Assembly: GCA_002894685.1 (NCBI GenBank)
Contig: NCRC01000001.1
Span: forward strand, 1 to 64,000
Reading direction: 5' to 3'
DNA length: 64,000 nt
Source: Salinivenus lutea
GTDB lineage: Bacteria; Bacteroidota; Rhodothermia; Rhodothermales; Salinibacteraceae
A program made the position numbers and the translations under genes. The notes beneath the pieces were generated by a model that saw nothing but the letters and a program-made list of their open reading frames with translations, was not told where the DNA came from and made no database searches. Position 1 is the stretch's first letter, and each line of letters opens with the position of its first letter. This document shows positions 35,563 to 44,193 of this stretch, piece by piece.

Positions 35563-37053
35563 TCACGCGGCCCCGTCGCCGGTAAAGACGACGGGCACCG
35601 TGCGAACCAGGAGATACAAATCCAGCCAGGGCGACCAGTTTTGGATGTAGTGCACGTCCAGACTCACGCGATCGGAAAAGCTCAGGTGGTTCCGGCCCGA
35701 CACCTGCCAGAGCCCCGTAATTCCCGGTGGGCTCTGGAGAACGGCCTGGGCCAGCCCGTTCATCTTCGACAATTCGGCGGGCATGTACGCTCGCGGCCCC
35801 ACCAGGCTCATGTCGCCCAGCAAGACATTGAACAGCTGCGGCAGCTCGTCGAGGCTGTACCGACGGAGCAGAGCACCTACACGCGTGATTCGGGGATCGT
35901 CTTGCAATTTGTGAAAGCGTTCGTATTCGCGTCGACGCTCGGGGTCATTCTCCAGAATGCTCGTGAGTTGACTGTGCGCGTCGGTGTACATGGTTCGGAA
36001 CTTCAGTACAGTAAAGATTCGCCCGCCTTGGCCCATGCGTTCTTGGCGATACAGGACTGCGCCTGAGGAGTCGAGTCGGATGAGCAGCGCAACCACGGCC
36101 ATGATGGGGGCCAGCAGACCAAGCGCCAGGAGTCCTCCCACGAGGTCGCCCAATCGTTTGACGAACCGGGCGCCGTGACGAAGGGACGCGTGGCGCACAC
36201 CATACCCGAACAGCCCGTCCCCCGACTGCCCGGTGGTCCAGAGCGCGGGCGCCCCGGCCGGATCGGCCACCACGAAGACGTGGTCGAAAAACTTGCTATA
36301 CTGCGCCAGCAGCTTGGCGCGGCCCCGATGCGTGAGCTCGGGCATTGCAATAATGGCATACGGCACCTTGCACTTGCGGGCCAGGCGCGGCGCCAGGTCG
36401 TATCCCCCCTGTACGGAGGGACCGTTTTCCTGTACGGTGCCCGTATCCGTCAGGAGGGCGATGGGCCGCACGCCGATTTCGGGCCAGCGCTCCAGCGTAT
36501 CGAGGATGGTCGTCGCGCTTCCCCCCGACCCCACAACCACCGCCGGAATTCCCCACCAGGGCGCCCGGGCAAAGAGAATGCGGAACAGGGCCCGGCAGAA
36601 CGGGAGAACGGCCGCGCCCACAACCCCCCCTCCTGCCACGACCAGGGCAAGGGCCGCGTGCCCGAGGGCCAAATACACCGTCAGCGCGGCGGTGCCTCCC
36701 AGCATGAGCGTGAGCAGGCCCACCCGCTGCATCTCAAGGGCGGGATGCACAAAGCGGCGCTGGTAGAACCCGAGCAGAGCATACGTCCCCAGCACGCCCC
36801 CCAGTACAAGCGGGAGGGCCTCATAAATGGTCGTCGTAAAGGCCGGGGCCACCCAACTCGCCCACAGGTAGGTCGTCGCCATCACCGAGAGCACCCCTAC
36901 GACATCCCCAAGCACAAACGTCGCGACGGTAGGCCAGGACGACGCCCCAACCTGCACGTCAGCGATGGCCTCCTCAGACCCGGAGCCCTGAGGGGACTCG
37001 CGGGCCTCCTGCTGAGGCTCCTGCACCGGAGAAAACATGGAAGAGAAAAACAC
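35563..37053 (-). CDS. Undecaprenyl-phosphate sugar phosphotransferase (WbaP/WcaJ type)
   Basis: 496 residues. After a short acidic N-terminus come four to five membrane segments (about residues 40-170), then a nucleotide-fold domain of unknown role ([20 protein letters not shown]). The C-terminal catalytic domain has [52 protein letters not shown] and GPRAYMPAE. These enzymes put the first sugar phosphate on the lipid carrier and so start each polysaccharide repeat unit. The sugar is probably hexose-1-phosphate, which cannot be narrowed further. It lies between the GT4 gene and the Wzc-like gene on one strand. Confidence 0.93.
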   Translation of the reverse strand: MFFSSMFSPVQEPQQEARESPQGSGSEEAIADVQVGASSWPTVATFVLGDVVGVLSVMATTYLWASWVAPAFTTTIYEALPLVLGGVLGTYALLGFYQRRFVHPALEMQRVGLLTLMLGGTAALTVYLALGHAALALVVAGGGVVGAAVLPFCRALFRILFARAPWWGIPAVVVGSGGSATTILDTLERWPEIGVRPIALLTDTGTVQENGPSVQGGYDLAPRLARKCKVPYAIIAMPELTHRGRAKLLAQYSKFFDHVFVVADPAGAPALWTTGQSGDGLFGYGVRHASLRHGARFVKRLGDLVGGLLALGLLAPIMAVVALLIRLDSSGAVLYRQERMGQGGRIFTVLKFRTMYTDAHSQLTSILENDPERRREYERFHKLQDDPRITRVGALLRRYSLDELPQLFNVLLGDMSLVGPRAYMPAELSKMNGLAQAVLQSPPGITGLWQVSGRNHLSFSDRVSLDVHYIQNWSPWLDLYLLVRTVPVVFTGDGAA

Positions 37054-37065
37054 AAGAGGAGCTCG

Positions 37066-38346
37066 TTAAACGGTGGAAAGCGCTCGGGACGGACAGTCCA
37101 CGGCTCGAATTTCGTCGGTCGCATACCCATCGACAAAGTCCGCGTAGGCATGCTGGACGATCTCTTCGAACCGTTTCCGGAAAACGGGGACCGCAAATCG
37201 CTCGGCCTGCGCCCGCATGTCCGCCGGATCCAATCCCGGCCGGAGGTCCTCGAACTCAGTGACGGCGGCCCGGAGGTGATCGACCGTCTGCTCGGCAAAG
37301 AACACCCCGGTCGTGCCCGGCACCACCGTTTCCTGCGCACCGCCGCGTCCGTAGGCGATGACGGGAGTGCCGCAGGCCTGGGCCTCGACCGGGACGATCC
37401 CGAAGTCTTCCTCCGCCGCAAACACGAAGGCGCGGGCGTTCTGCATGTAGTAGGTGACGGCATCGTCCGGCTGGTACCCGAGGAGCGTGACATTGGGACC
37501 GGCCATCCGGGCCAACGTGTCGTACTCGGGCCCCTCGCCGATGACGACGAGTTCTTTCTCCGGCATCTCCGCAAAGGCCTTCACGATCAAATCCACGCGC
37601 TTGTAGGGGACCAGGCGCGACATCGTCAGGTAGTAGTTTTCCTTCTGATCTTCCACAGTGAACCGATCGACATCCACCGGCGGATACAGAACGTGGGCGC
37701 GCCGTCGGTACGTCTTCCAAATGCGACGCGCCACGGTCTGGGAGTTGGCGACAAAGAGATCCACGCGGGAGGCGGCGGTCACGTCGTAGAGGCGCAGGTA
37801 GTGAAGCACCAGGCGAGCCACCGCGCGGCGCAGCCCCCAGGACATCCCCTCCTCCATGTACTCGTGGTAGAGGTCCCAGGCGTACCGCACGGGGCTGTGG
37901 ACGTAACTGATGTGGAGCTGGTCGGCCCGCGTCAATACGCCCTTGGCCACCGCGTAGCTCGAGGAGACGACCACGTCGTGATCCGTCAGGTCGAACTGCT
38001 CGACGGCAAGCGGGGCGAGGGGCAGGTAGTGCCGGTACAGTCGCCGGGCGAAGGGCAGTCGCTGGATAAACGAGGTCTCAACAGAGTGTCCCTGCAAGAA
38101 GGCGCGTTGGTCCTCCGGGACGAAGTCGATCAGGCTGTAGAGAGCGGCGTCGGGAAACACCCGAATCATCTGCTCCAGCACGCGCTCCGCCCCGGCGTAC
38201 ACCGGAAGCCAGTCGTGCACAAGCCCGACGCGCTTGGGGCGCAGCGCCGCGGGGGCCCCATCGCCTCCGTTCGTCGACAGATCGAAGAACGGGGCGGGAG
38301 AGAACCGCGGGTGGGACGGTCGGCCGCCGGAGCGAGAGTCATTCAT
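37066..38346 (-). CDS. Glycosyltransferase family 4
   Basis: 426 residues, GT-B fold. The N-terminal part has VGLVHDWLPVYAGAERVLEQ. The C-terminal donor-binding motif is EDFGIVPVEAQACGTPVIAY (residues about 322-341), the EX7E signature of retaining GT4 enzymes such as mannosyl- and glucosyltransferases. Donor and acceptor are unknown. It is the first gene of the exopolysaccharide block, and the sugar transferase gene follows after 12 bp. The upstream 371-bp gap contains a terminator from the regulator gene but no clear promoter. Confidence 0.9.
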   Translation of the reverse strand: MNDSRSGGRPSHPRFSPAPFFDLSTNGGDGAPAALRPKRVGLVHDWLPVYAGAERVLEQMIRVFPDAALYSLIDFVPEDQRAFLQGHSVETSFIQRLPFARRLYRHYLPLAPLAVEQFDLTDHDVVVSSSYAVAKGVLTRADQLHISYVHSPVRYAWDLYHEYMEEGMSWGLRRAVARLVLHYLRLYDVTAASRVDLFVANSQTVARRIWKTYRRRAHVLYPPVDVDRFTVEDQKENYYLTMSRLVPYKRVDLIVKAFAEMPEKELVVIGEGPEYDTLARMAGPNVTLLGYQPDDAVTYYMQNARAFVFAAEEDFGIVPVEAQACGTPVIAYGRGGAQETVVPGTTGVFFAEQTVDHLRAAVTEFEDLRPGLDPADMRAQAERFAVPVFRKRFEEIVQHAYADFVDGYATDEIRAVDCPSRALSTV

Positions 38347-38717
38347 CGGATCACAAAAGAGGCGAGGGGAACGGGATACACAGGGTACGACACAACATGC
38401 CCCTCACCGGCCTGTGAGAAGCGCATATGAGACGGGCACTTTGGCCCGCCCCACATAGTCCTTGTCCGTACAGCTCCGCCTCCGCATGCGCCAAACCTCC
38501 CGTGGAGATCAGCAAGAAACCTCGTGGGCGAGACCCGTCTCTTCCTCCCCCCTTCCTGGACCCGCTGGGGGCGCGTGGAGAAACGACTGGCGCCCACCGA
38601 GGCGTCGGATGCGCACGACCGGGTCGATGCCCGGTCCGCACCGACCTGCCGACGACAAAACCGACCGGCGGTCCGCTGCTGCCGTTCAGCGGCCGCGGTC
38701 GGGATGGAAATGAGATC
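38347..38717. other. 371-bp intergenic region upstream of the exopolysaccharide genes
   Basis: Lies between the GT4 gene and the response regulator gene, both on the minus strand. The distal part holds a long hairpin terminator (38657-38703). No gene was recognised. The remaining 300 bp must carry the promoter of the polysaccharide block, but no clear consensus was seen. Confidence 0.4.
38657..38703 (-). terminator. Hairpin terminator after the first response regulator gene
   Basis: On the minus strand CCGACCGCGGCCGCTG, a short loop and CAGCGGACCGCCGGTCGG pair almost completely with one bulge, followed by TTTTG. It lies 15 bp past the regulator stop codon and would separate the regulator from the polysaccharide genes. 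Confidence 0.6.
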
Positions 38718-39488
38718 TCAGTTGTTGGGGGCGGGATCCGGCTCCCCATTCCCGTTGTTCGGGTCCGAGCCCGCGACAGAGGAGGGGTCGCGCTCCCGAC
38801 CGTAGGCCCACTGCACGGCGTACTGGAGCAACTCTGCGACGGTCTCAAAGTCCAATTTCTCCTTCGCCCGGCGTCGGTAGGTCTCGATTGTTTTTCGACT
38901 CAGCTCCAGCTGATCCGCAATCTCACGGACACTGAGCCCTTCGCCGAGCATCTCGAAAACCGTCAATTCCCGGTCCGTCAGTCGCTCTACATCCGAGCCC
39001 TCCAGGTAATCTTCCTGGCGGATCACCTTGCCCAGGATGCGAGACGTAATGCGTTGACTCAGGTAGACCTCGCCCTCGCTTACCGTTTGGATGGCATCCA
39101 CCACCGTACGGGGCGGCTCCACCTTCATCACGTATCCCGAGGCGCCGGCCCGAATGGCTCGTTCGGCGTACACGCTCTCGTCGTGCATCGAAAACACGAC
39201 GACGCGCACGTCCGGGTGTTGGCTGCGGATGTCGCGGATGAGGTCGAGGCCGTGTGCATCTTCCAGCGAGATGTCAACCACCACGATGTCCGGCGAGTGA
39301 TGACTCAGAAAGTACAGCGCTTTGTCGGCGGTGGCACTCTCCCCCACCACCTGCATGCTGATTTTGCTATTGATGGCCGCGGCGAGGGCCTCACGGATCG
39401 CGGGATGATCGTCTACCAGAAATACTTCGGTGCGACGCTTCAAAGACGACTCGTGGGAGGGGGCCGGAACCGTGTGTTCCTCACTCAT
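38718..39488 (-). CDS. NarL/FixJ-type response regulator (orphan)
   Basis: 256 residues. A receiver domain (TEVFLVDDHPAIREALAAAI, phosphoacceptor Asp in IVVVDISLEDAHG, Lys in GYVMKVEPP) is followed by a LuxR-type helix-turn-helix (LTDRELTVFEMLGEGLSVRE, then SRKTIETYRRRAKEKL). The C-terminus is Asn/Gly/Pro-rich. No histidine kinase gene is next to it. A close paralog lies 691 bp upstream on the same strand. Its position just before the exopolysaccharide genes suggests, but does not show, control of them. A receptive kinase must be encoded elsewhere. Confidence 0.9.
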   Translation of the reverse strand: MSEEHTVPAPSHESSLKRRTEVFLVDDHPAIREALAAAINSKISMQVVGESATADKALYFLSHHSPDIVVVDISLEDAHGLDLIRDIRSQHPDVRVVVFSMHDESVYAERAIRAGASGYVMKVEPPRTVVDAIQTVSEGEVYLSQRITSRILGKVIRQEDYLEGSDVERLTDRELTVFEMLGEGLSVREIADQLELSRKTIETYRRRAKEKLDFETVAELLQYAVQWAYGRERDPSSVAGSDPNNGNGEPDPAPNN

Positions 39489-40178
39489 TCTATGGCGGGA
39501 GATGGATGTGGCCGCATATTGTCCTTCTCCCTGGTTGTCAGGAGGGAAGACACCGGACCGGTGATGATTGAGGGCCGACGCACCTGAGAACGGCCAGCGC
39601 TACACCGTCGGGAGAAACAGACCTCGGGTCCTCCCCACAGGTCCCAGAAACGCTTCGTCCACGCGGCCAAAGCGAGACCGGTCCCCCTTATTGGCATACG
39701 GGGTTCTCGGAGGACTCGCCCGAACGGAGTGGAGCACGCTCAATCTGGCTGACACTGCCTCAGTCGTCGGATGGAATATCGTACCTGTACGCAAGGAACG
39801 ATCCCCGCAGCAAAACAGACACAAGCAACGGCGCATGCGCCATCCACCCTCGGCTCAGACCCAACTGCGCCACGCACCAGTACCCATCCCCGACTTCTCC
39901 GTACAACTGCCCCAAAGAACGGAACCGGCAGCCACGCGGGCACCGGTTTGGGGACCGCCGATCCGACCCACAGAAATGCGGGCGGGCCGCACCCCACTGT
40001 AACAGTCTCCGGCAACCAAACCGTCCCCATCTGGCCGCCGCGAGACCTCCACGGAGGGGCGTTCCGACAGTCTCCTCCCCTCCCATGCCGACTGCCTCCC
40101 CGGCCGCGTCTCCTCGCCCCGCCGAGGTGCACGACCGTACGACCGCCCTGAGAGCCCCCGCCCCTTCGGTAGATGTAT
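39489..40178. other. 690-bp intergenic region between two response regulator genes
   Basis: Both flanking genes are on the minus strand. The region contains a short inverted repeat CGTAC-CT-GTACG at about 39779-39790, and open frames with low-complexity translations that do not look coding. No RNA gene was recognised. It probably carries the promoter of the downstream regulator gene and the end of the upstream transcript. Confidence 0.4.
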
Positions 40179-40892
40179 TTATTCCTCGGACGTGTCCGCC
40201 GGAGCCGACCGGGACTTCTGCTGTGCCCCCTGGCTATACGTCCACTGCACCGCATACTGGAGCAACTCCGATACGGTGTCGAAGCCCAGCTTTTCCTTCG
40301 CTCGGCGGCGGTAGGTCTCAATGGTTTTTCGGCTTAGGCTCAACCGATCCTGAATTTCCTGTACGCTGTAGCCCTGCCCCAACATCTGAAAAACAGCCAT
40401 CTCACGGTCGGTGAGCTCATCAATCGCAAAGCTCGGCTCCGACGAGTGTCCCTTGGCCACCTTGTTCAAGATGCGCGAGGCCATCCGCCGGCTGAGATAA
40501 ACCTCCCCGTCGTCCACGCTTCGAATGGCCTCCACGATGTTCTTGGTCGGCTCACTCTTCATGAGGTACCCAGAGGCCCCCGCCCGAATGGCCCGCTCAG
40601 CGTATACGTTTTCGTCGTACATCGAAAAGACAACCATCTCAACGTCCGGGTATTGCGACCGCACGTTTTGCACGAGGTCAAGCCCATGCGCATCGTTGAG
40701 GGAAATATCGACGATGGCCACGTCGGGACTCAGCTCCTCAATTTGGTGGAAGGCCTCGTCCGAGGACTCGGCCTCGCCGCAGATTTCCATGTCAATGGTG
40801 TCCTCCACCGTGTCCCGAACGGCCTCTCGGATCGCGGGGTGGTCGTCGACAAGAAATACGCGGATGTGATCTGTTTGGCGTTCGGAGGACAT
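40179..40892 (-). CDS. NarL/FixJ-type response regulator (orphan paralog)
   Basis: 237 residues, very similar to the regulator at 38718 along its full length. The receiver domain has VFLVDDHPAIREAVRDTVED, the Asp in VAIVDISLNDAHGLDLV and the Lys in SGYLMKSEP. The LuxR-type DNA-binding domain has LTDREMAVFQMLGQGYSVQE and SRKTIETYRRRAKEKL. The recognition helices of the two proteins are nearly identical, so they may bind the same sites. No histidine kinase is nearby. They most likely arose by tandem duplication. Confidence 0.9.
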   Translation of the reverse strand: MSSERQTDHIRVFLVDDHPAIREAVRDTVEDTIDMEICGEAESSDEAFHQIEELSPDVAIVDISLNDAHGLDLVQNVRSQYPDVEMVVFSMYDENVYAERAIRAGASGYLMKSEPTKNIVEAIRSVDDGEVYLSRRMASRILNKVAKGHSSEPSFAIDELTDREMAVFQMLGQGYSVQEIQDRLSLSRKTIETYRRRAKEKLGFDTVSELLQYAVQWTYSQGAQQKSRSAPADTSEE

Positions 40893-41197
40893 ATCAGCGG
40901 AAGGGAAGTCGGAGAGAGGAGCAGGCTGTGTCAGTCAGACCTGCACGAGAATGGAAGGCAGCACGATCGTCATAAATCAGTCTGGAACCTGCAGACCGGC
41001 TAATGAGGGGAGCACCTAGGGTACAGACGGACCTACAAGAACAGGATCAACACATCGAAGCACATTTTTTCGGCTCTATCTGCACTTTATTTTCACACAA
41101 TTGGACATATTTCTGATAGATGCCGCTGGACGTCTCCGGTTCCCCCCCTAAATAAAAAAAGCGAGGCAGACCCTGTCGGATCTGCCTCGCGTTGCGG
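40893..41197. other. 305-bp intergenic region with an AT-rich stretch
   Basis: Upstream of the second response regulator and downstream of tRNA-Gly, both read on the minus strand. Bases 41040-41130 are unusually AT-rich for this genome (several runs of T and A), a likely promoter or upstream element for the regulator gene. The tRNA terminator occupies 41150-41190. No gene seen. Confidence 0.45.
41151..41190 (-). terminator. Rho-independent terminator after tRNA-Gly
   Basis: On the minus strand GCGAGGCAGA, a 10-nt loop and TCTGCCTCGC form a perfect 10-bp stem, followed by TTTTTTTATT. It begins eight bases after the tRNA 3' end. Confidence 0.92.
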
Positions 41198-41269
41198 AGC
41201 GGGCGATGGGATTCGAACCCACGACCTTCTGCATGGCAAGCAGATGCTCTGCCACTGAGCTACGCCCGC
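41198..41269 (-). tRNA. tRNA-Gly, anticodon GCC
   Basis: A 72-base cloverleaf on the minus strand. The acceptor stem pairs GCGGGCG with CGCCCGC, with T as the discriminator base. The anticodon arm is TCTGC-TTGCCAT-GCAGA, giving anticodon GCC. The T arm contains GGTTCGAATCC. The CCA end is not encoded (next bases CCG). The GNAT gene ends 56 bp upstream, so it may share a transcript, and a strong terminator follows. Confidence 0.96.
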
Positions 41270-41325
41270 AGTGTCGTGTGCTTTTAAGTCGGTAGTTGAG
41301 ACAGGAGCCAGGATGAACCGTTCCG

Positions 41326-41850
41326 TCAGAATCCGATTTTTTTCGTTCCTTCGTCGTCTCCTTCCGCCTCAGGCGCCCCGGGGCAATCCATGGTCAGCGT
41401 AATCGTCATCGGCTGGGCTTCCTGCGCCGCCCAGAAGTCCCGGGCGGGGGTGTTGGCCGCCAGCACGGACAGGCGGATGCGGCGCGCGCCCAGTTCATCG
41501 GCCCAGTCCCGCACCGCAGACACGAGGCGCGTGCCTACCCCCTTCCGGCGCTCGTCGGGGACCACATAGAGTTCGTCCAAGAACACCTCGTCCTCTTCTT
41601 TATAGATCGGGGGCGCTCCCCATCGGCGGGCCGACACGAAGCCCACGATGGCGTCCGCGTCCGCCACAAAAATGCGCCGGGTGTCGTCCTCGAGCCACAT
41701 CGGAAAGTCATTGTTCCACCGCTCACGGGCATCCTCCGCCACCCCCATCCGCTCCTCAAGCGCCGCCTGCTCGTCCAGCAGCGTCGCCCAGAGGGCCCCA
41801 ATCGCCTCCTGGTCGTCTTCAGTCGCGCGGCGGATGGTTTGTTCAGGCAT
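41326..41850 (-). CDS. GNAT family N-acetyltransferase
   Basis: 174 residues. The acetyl-CoA site is the segment DELYVVPDERRKGVGTRLVS (about residues 87-106), with the R/Q-x-x-G-x-G/A-type pyrophosphate loop RRKGVG. The following strand-helix LGARRIRLSVLAANTPARDF completes the GNAT core. The N-terminal part is typical of single-domain small-molecule or protein acetyltransferases. The substrate is unknown. It lies between asd (45 bp upstream) and tRNA-Gly on the minus strand. Confidence 0.85.
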   Translation of the reverse strand: MPEQTIRRATEDDQEAIGALWATLLDEQAALEERMGVAEDARERWNNDFPMWLEDDTRRIFVADADAIVGFVSARRWGAPPIYKEEDEVFLDELYVVPDERRKGVGTRLVSAVRDWADELGARRIRLSVLAANTPARDFWAAQEAQPMTITLTMDCPGAPEAEGDDEGTKKIGF

Positions 41851-41895
41851 TGGGGGAAGGATCAGAGTTCAGGGGAACACGCGAACCGTCCGGCG

Positions 41896-42978
41896 TCACC
41901 GGCCCGGCGCCGCGGCGGGGGTCGCCGTCAGGTACCCGCGGTCGACAAGAAGCTCGGCGTTCAGGATGGCGCCGCCGGCCGCCCCGCGCACCGTGTTGTG
42001 CGAGAGCAGGACGAACTTGACGTCGTTCACCGCGCAGGGCTGGATGCGCCCCACGGAGACCGTCATGCCGTCCCCGGCCTTTACATGGCGCTGTGGCTGG
42101 GGGGCGTCCGGCGCGTCGAGCACCTGAAGGAAGGGATCCGGGCCCGTGGGGAGATCCACCTCCGCCATCGGGGACCGATACTCCTTGAGCGCCCGTCGCA
42201 CCGCCTCGGCGTTCACCTCCTCCCGAAAGCGGACGGAGGTGCAGGCGAGATGCCCATTGCGCACAGGAACGCGGGTGCACTGTGCGCTCACCGTGAGCTC
42301 AGACGGGACCACCTGTCCCTCCCGCAGCGTGCCGAGAATCTTCCGCGGCTCGGTCGCCATCTTCTCCTCTTCCCCTCCGATGTGGGGCACCACATTCCCC
42401 ACGGCGTCGAGCGCAGACACCCCTGGGTAGCCGGCCCCCGAGAGGGCCTGAAGCATGGTCACCTGCACGGCCTCCACGTCAAATGCTTGCATCAGCGGGT
42501 GCAAGCCGCACACGAGGCCCACGGTAGAGCAGTTCGGGTTGGTCACGATGAACCCCTCGCTCCCCCAATCCTGCTCGTCGATGAGGGCGAGGTGATCGGA
42601 GTTCACCTCCGGAATCAACAGCGGGACGGCCTCGTGATGCCGGTAGTTCTTGGCGTTGGAGACCACGGGCACCCCCGCCTCCGCAAAGTCGCGCTCAATC
42701 TCGCCCGCGACCGACGAGCTCAGCCCCGAGAACACGAAGTCGCAGTCCAGGGCCTCAGGGTCGGTTGGCTTGACCGTGAGATCCGCGACGTCGTCCGGAA
42801 TCGGCGCGCCGCTCAACCAGTTTACGGCCTCCCGGTAGGACGCCCCCGCCGACCGCTCGGACGCGGCCACGTCGGTGACGGTGAACCACGGGTGATCGGC
42901 AAGACGACGGACAAAGGTTTGCCCGACCGCTCCGGTTGCCCCGAGCAGCCCGACACGATAGGTTGGTGTAGCCATCAA
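41896..42978 (-). CDS. asd: Aspartate-semialdehyde dehydrogenase
   Basis: 360 residues. It reduces aspartyl phosphate to aspartate semialdehyde for Lys, Met and Thr synthesis. The NADP-binding loop is GLLGATGAVGQTF. The catalytic Cys lies in VTNPNCSTVGLVCG, and LSGAGYPGVSALD plus the His-containing RNGHLACTSVRFREE follow. The sequence style, with SGLSSSVAGEIE and this length, resembles the archaeal/fungal branch more than the E. coli one. lysC is directly upstream (45 bp), so the two first steps of the pathway are paired. The start may be 42978 or 42975. Confidence 0.93.
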   Translation of the reverse strand: MMATPTYRVGLLGATGAVGQTFVRRLADHPWFTVTDVAASERSAGASYREAVNWLSGAPIPDDVADLTVKPTDPEALDCDFVFSGLSSSVAGEIERDFAEAGVPVVSNAKNYRHHEAVPLLIPEVNSDHLALIDEQDWGSEGFIVTNPNCSTVGLVCGLHPLMQAFDVEAVQVTMLQALSGAGYPGVSALDAVGNVVPHIGGEEEKMATEPRKILGTLREGQVVPSELTVSAQCTRVPVRNGHLACTSVRFREEVNAEAVRRALKEYRSPMAEVDLPTGPDPFLQVLDAPDAPQPQRHVKAGDGMTVSVGRIQPCAVNDVKFVLLSHNTVRGAAGGAILNAELLVDRGYLTATPAAAPGR

Positions 42979-43023
42979 TCCTCGTTGTTGCAGATAAATC
43001 GTAGGAGCCGCCGGTGGACGTCG

Positions 43024-44001
43024 CTACGGAAGCGACGACGGCGCTATGGCCTCAACGGGCGGCGTGAACAAAACGTTCGACCGGCCCGCCGGCACGATTT
43101 GCGTTCCGGTTCCGTCCGGCGCGTCGATGGACCGAACCTGCATCGGGATGCCGGCCTCGGCGAGGGGGCGCAGGGTTTTGGGGTGCATGCCGAGGCGGCC
43201 TGCTTCGGTGCGGGCAAAGGCCTCCTCCATCGACAGCCGGTCGAGCCGCTCAGCCGTTGGGTCGGTCTCGGGATCGGCCGTGTAGAGGCCGTCCACGTCC
43301 GTGTAGCGGGTGAGGCACTGCGCCCCCAGGATGGAAGCGAACAGGGCCGCTGAGTAGTCGCTGCCCTCAAACCCGAGGGTCGTGGTACGCCCGTCTACGG
43401 TCGCCCCGATAAATCCGGCCACGACGGGGACCGCGTCCGGGGAAAGGCCCTCGTACCAGGCCCGCACCCGCTCCGTTGTTTCTGTTCGATCCACATTGGC
43501 CTCCCCGAAGGTGGCGTCCGTCACTACAAGGGCGGTCGCGTCACAGAGCGGCGCCGTACAGCCCGCATCCCGGAGGGCGAGGGTCACCATGGGCACGGAC
43601 AGCTGCTCCCCGGTGGCCAGTACCGCGTCCCGGGCCGCGGGCGTAAAGCCGTTCCGCTCCACCGTCCCAAACACTGCCCGAAGGGCCTCCAGTCGTTCCT
43701 CCATTAGGTCCTCGTAGAGCCCGGCCATCTCCGGACTCAACACCTCCTCGGCCTGCGACTGGTGCCGGGCCCGCAGGTCGTCGACGAGGGCATCCACCAC
43801 GGCGGGGCGGTCGTCGGGCCGCGTCGCAAACGCCTCCAGGGCCGCCGACAGCCGACGGGTGACCTTTCCCTGTGCGGACACGATCACCACGACGCGGCCT
43901 TCACGCGCCGTCCGGCGCACAATGTCGATCACGGTCCGGAACCGCGAGGCCGTCCCCACCGACGTTCCTCCAAACTTGTAGACGACGTGCGGAGGATCCA
44001 T
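43024..44001 (-). CDS. lysC: Aspartate kinase, catalytic domain only
   Basis: 325 residues. It phosphorylates aspartate, the entry step to Lys, Met and Thr. Kinase motifs are YKFGGTSVG at the N-terminus, VIVSAQGKVTRR, LATGEQLSVPM and the substrate loop TTLGFEGSDYSAALFAS. The protein stops soon after the kinase core (LRPLAEAGIPMQVR). The two ACT domains that bring most aspartokinases to about 400-460 residues and give feedback inhibition are absent. It is paired with asd downstream. The ATG at 44001 is chosen because the kinase domain starts four residues later. Confidence 0.9.
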   Translation of the reverse strand: MDPPHVVYKFGGTSVGTASRFRTVIDIVRRTAREGRVVVIVSAQGKVTRRLSAALEAFATRPDDRPAVVDALVDDLRARHQSQAEEVLSPEMAGLYEDLMEERLEALRAVFGTVERNGFTPAARDAVLATGEQLSVPMVTLALRDAGCTAPLCDATALVVTDATFGEANVDRTETTERVRAWYEGLSPDAVPVVAGFIGATVDGRTTTLGFEGSDYSAALFASILGAQCLTRYTDVDGLYTADPETDPTAERLDRLSMEEAFARTEAGRLGMHPKTLRPLAEAGIPMQVRSIDAPDGTGTQIVPAGRSNVLFTPPVEAIAPSSLP

Positions 44002-44128
44002 GCAAACGAGTTGGATGGGATGAACACGAGCGATCGCAGCGTCGAGCCGCGCCTGCAACCGCTGGTTTTCGGGCCGTGTTCCCGTCTTCGGTTCGCCGAT
44101 TCCCCACCAAAGCTTTGCCGTCCGGCGT

Positions 44129-44159
44129 TTTGTGAATCCGCGCGCCCTTTGTACGTTGG
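44129..44159 (+). promoter_or_regulatory. Bacteroidota-type promoter candidate for folD
   Basis: TTTG (44129-44132), a 19-bp spacer and TACGTTGG (44152-44159), one mismatch from TAnnTTTG. Transcription would start about 30 nt before the ATG at 44194. The 11-mer CTTTGTACGTT around the -7 box is repeated upstream of panB. Confidence 0.45.
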
Positions 44160-44193
44160 AAGGTCCGTCCGCCGTTCAAATACGTGCTCCACT

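Noticed and set aside
36175-38430. A 751-codon open frame on the plus strand across the polysaccharide genes
   Set aside because: It is antisense to two well-supported genes (GT4 and the sugar transferase), and its translation is Arg/Gly/His-rich with no motif. Long antisense frames are expected at this GC content. The same reasoning removes those at 236-2065 (-), 18212-19768 (+), 33924-35372 (+) and 49349-50935 (+).
39771-40151. A 126-codon plus-strand frame between the two response regulators
   Set aside because: Its translation is Thr/Pro/His-rich with very few acidic residues, opposite to real proteins of this genome. No start signal or motif.
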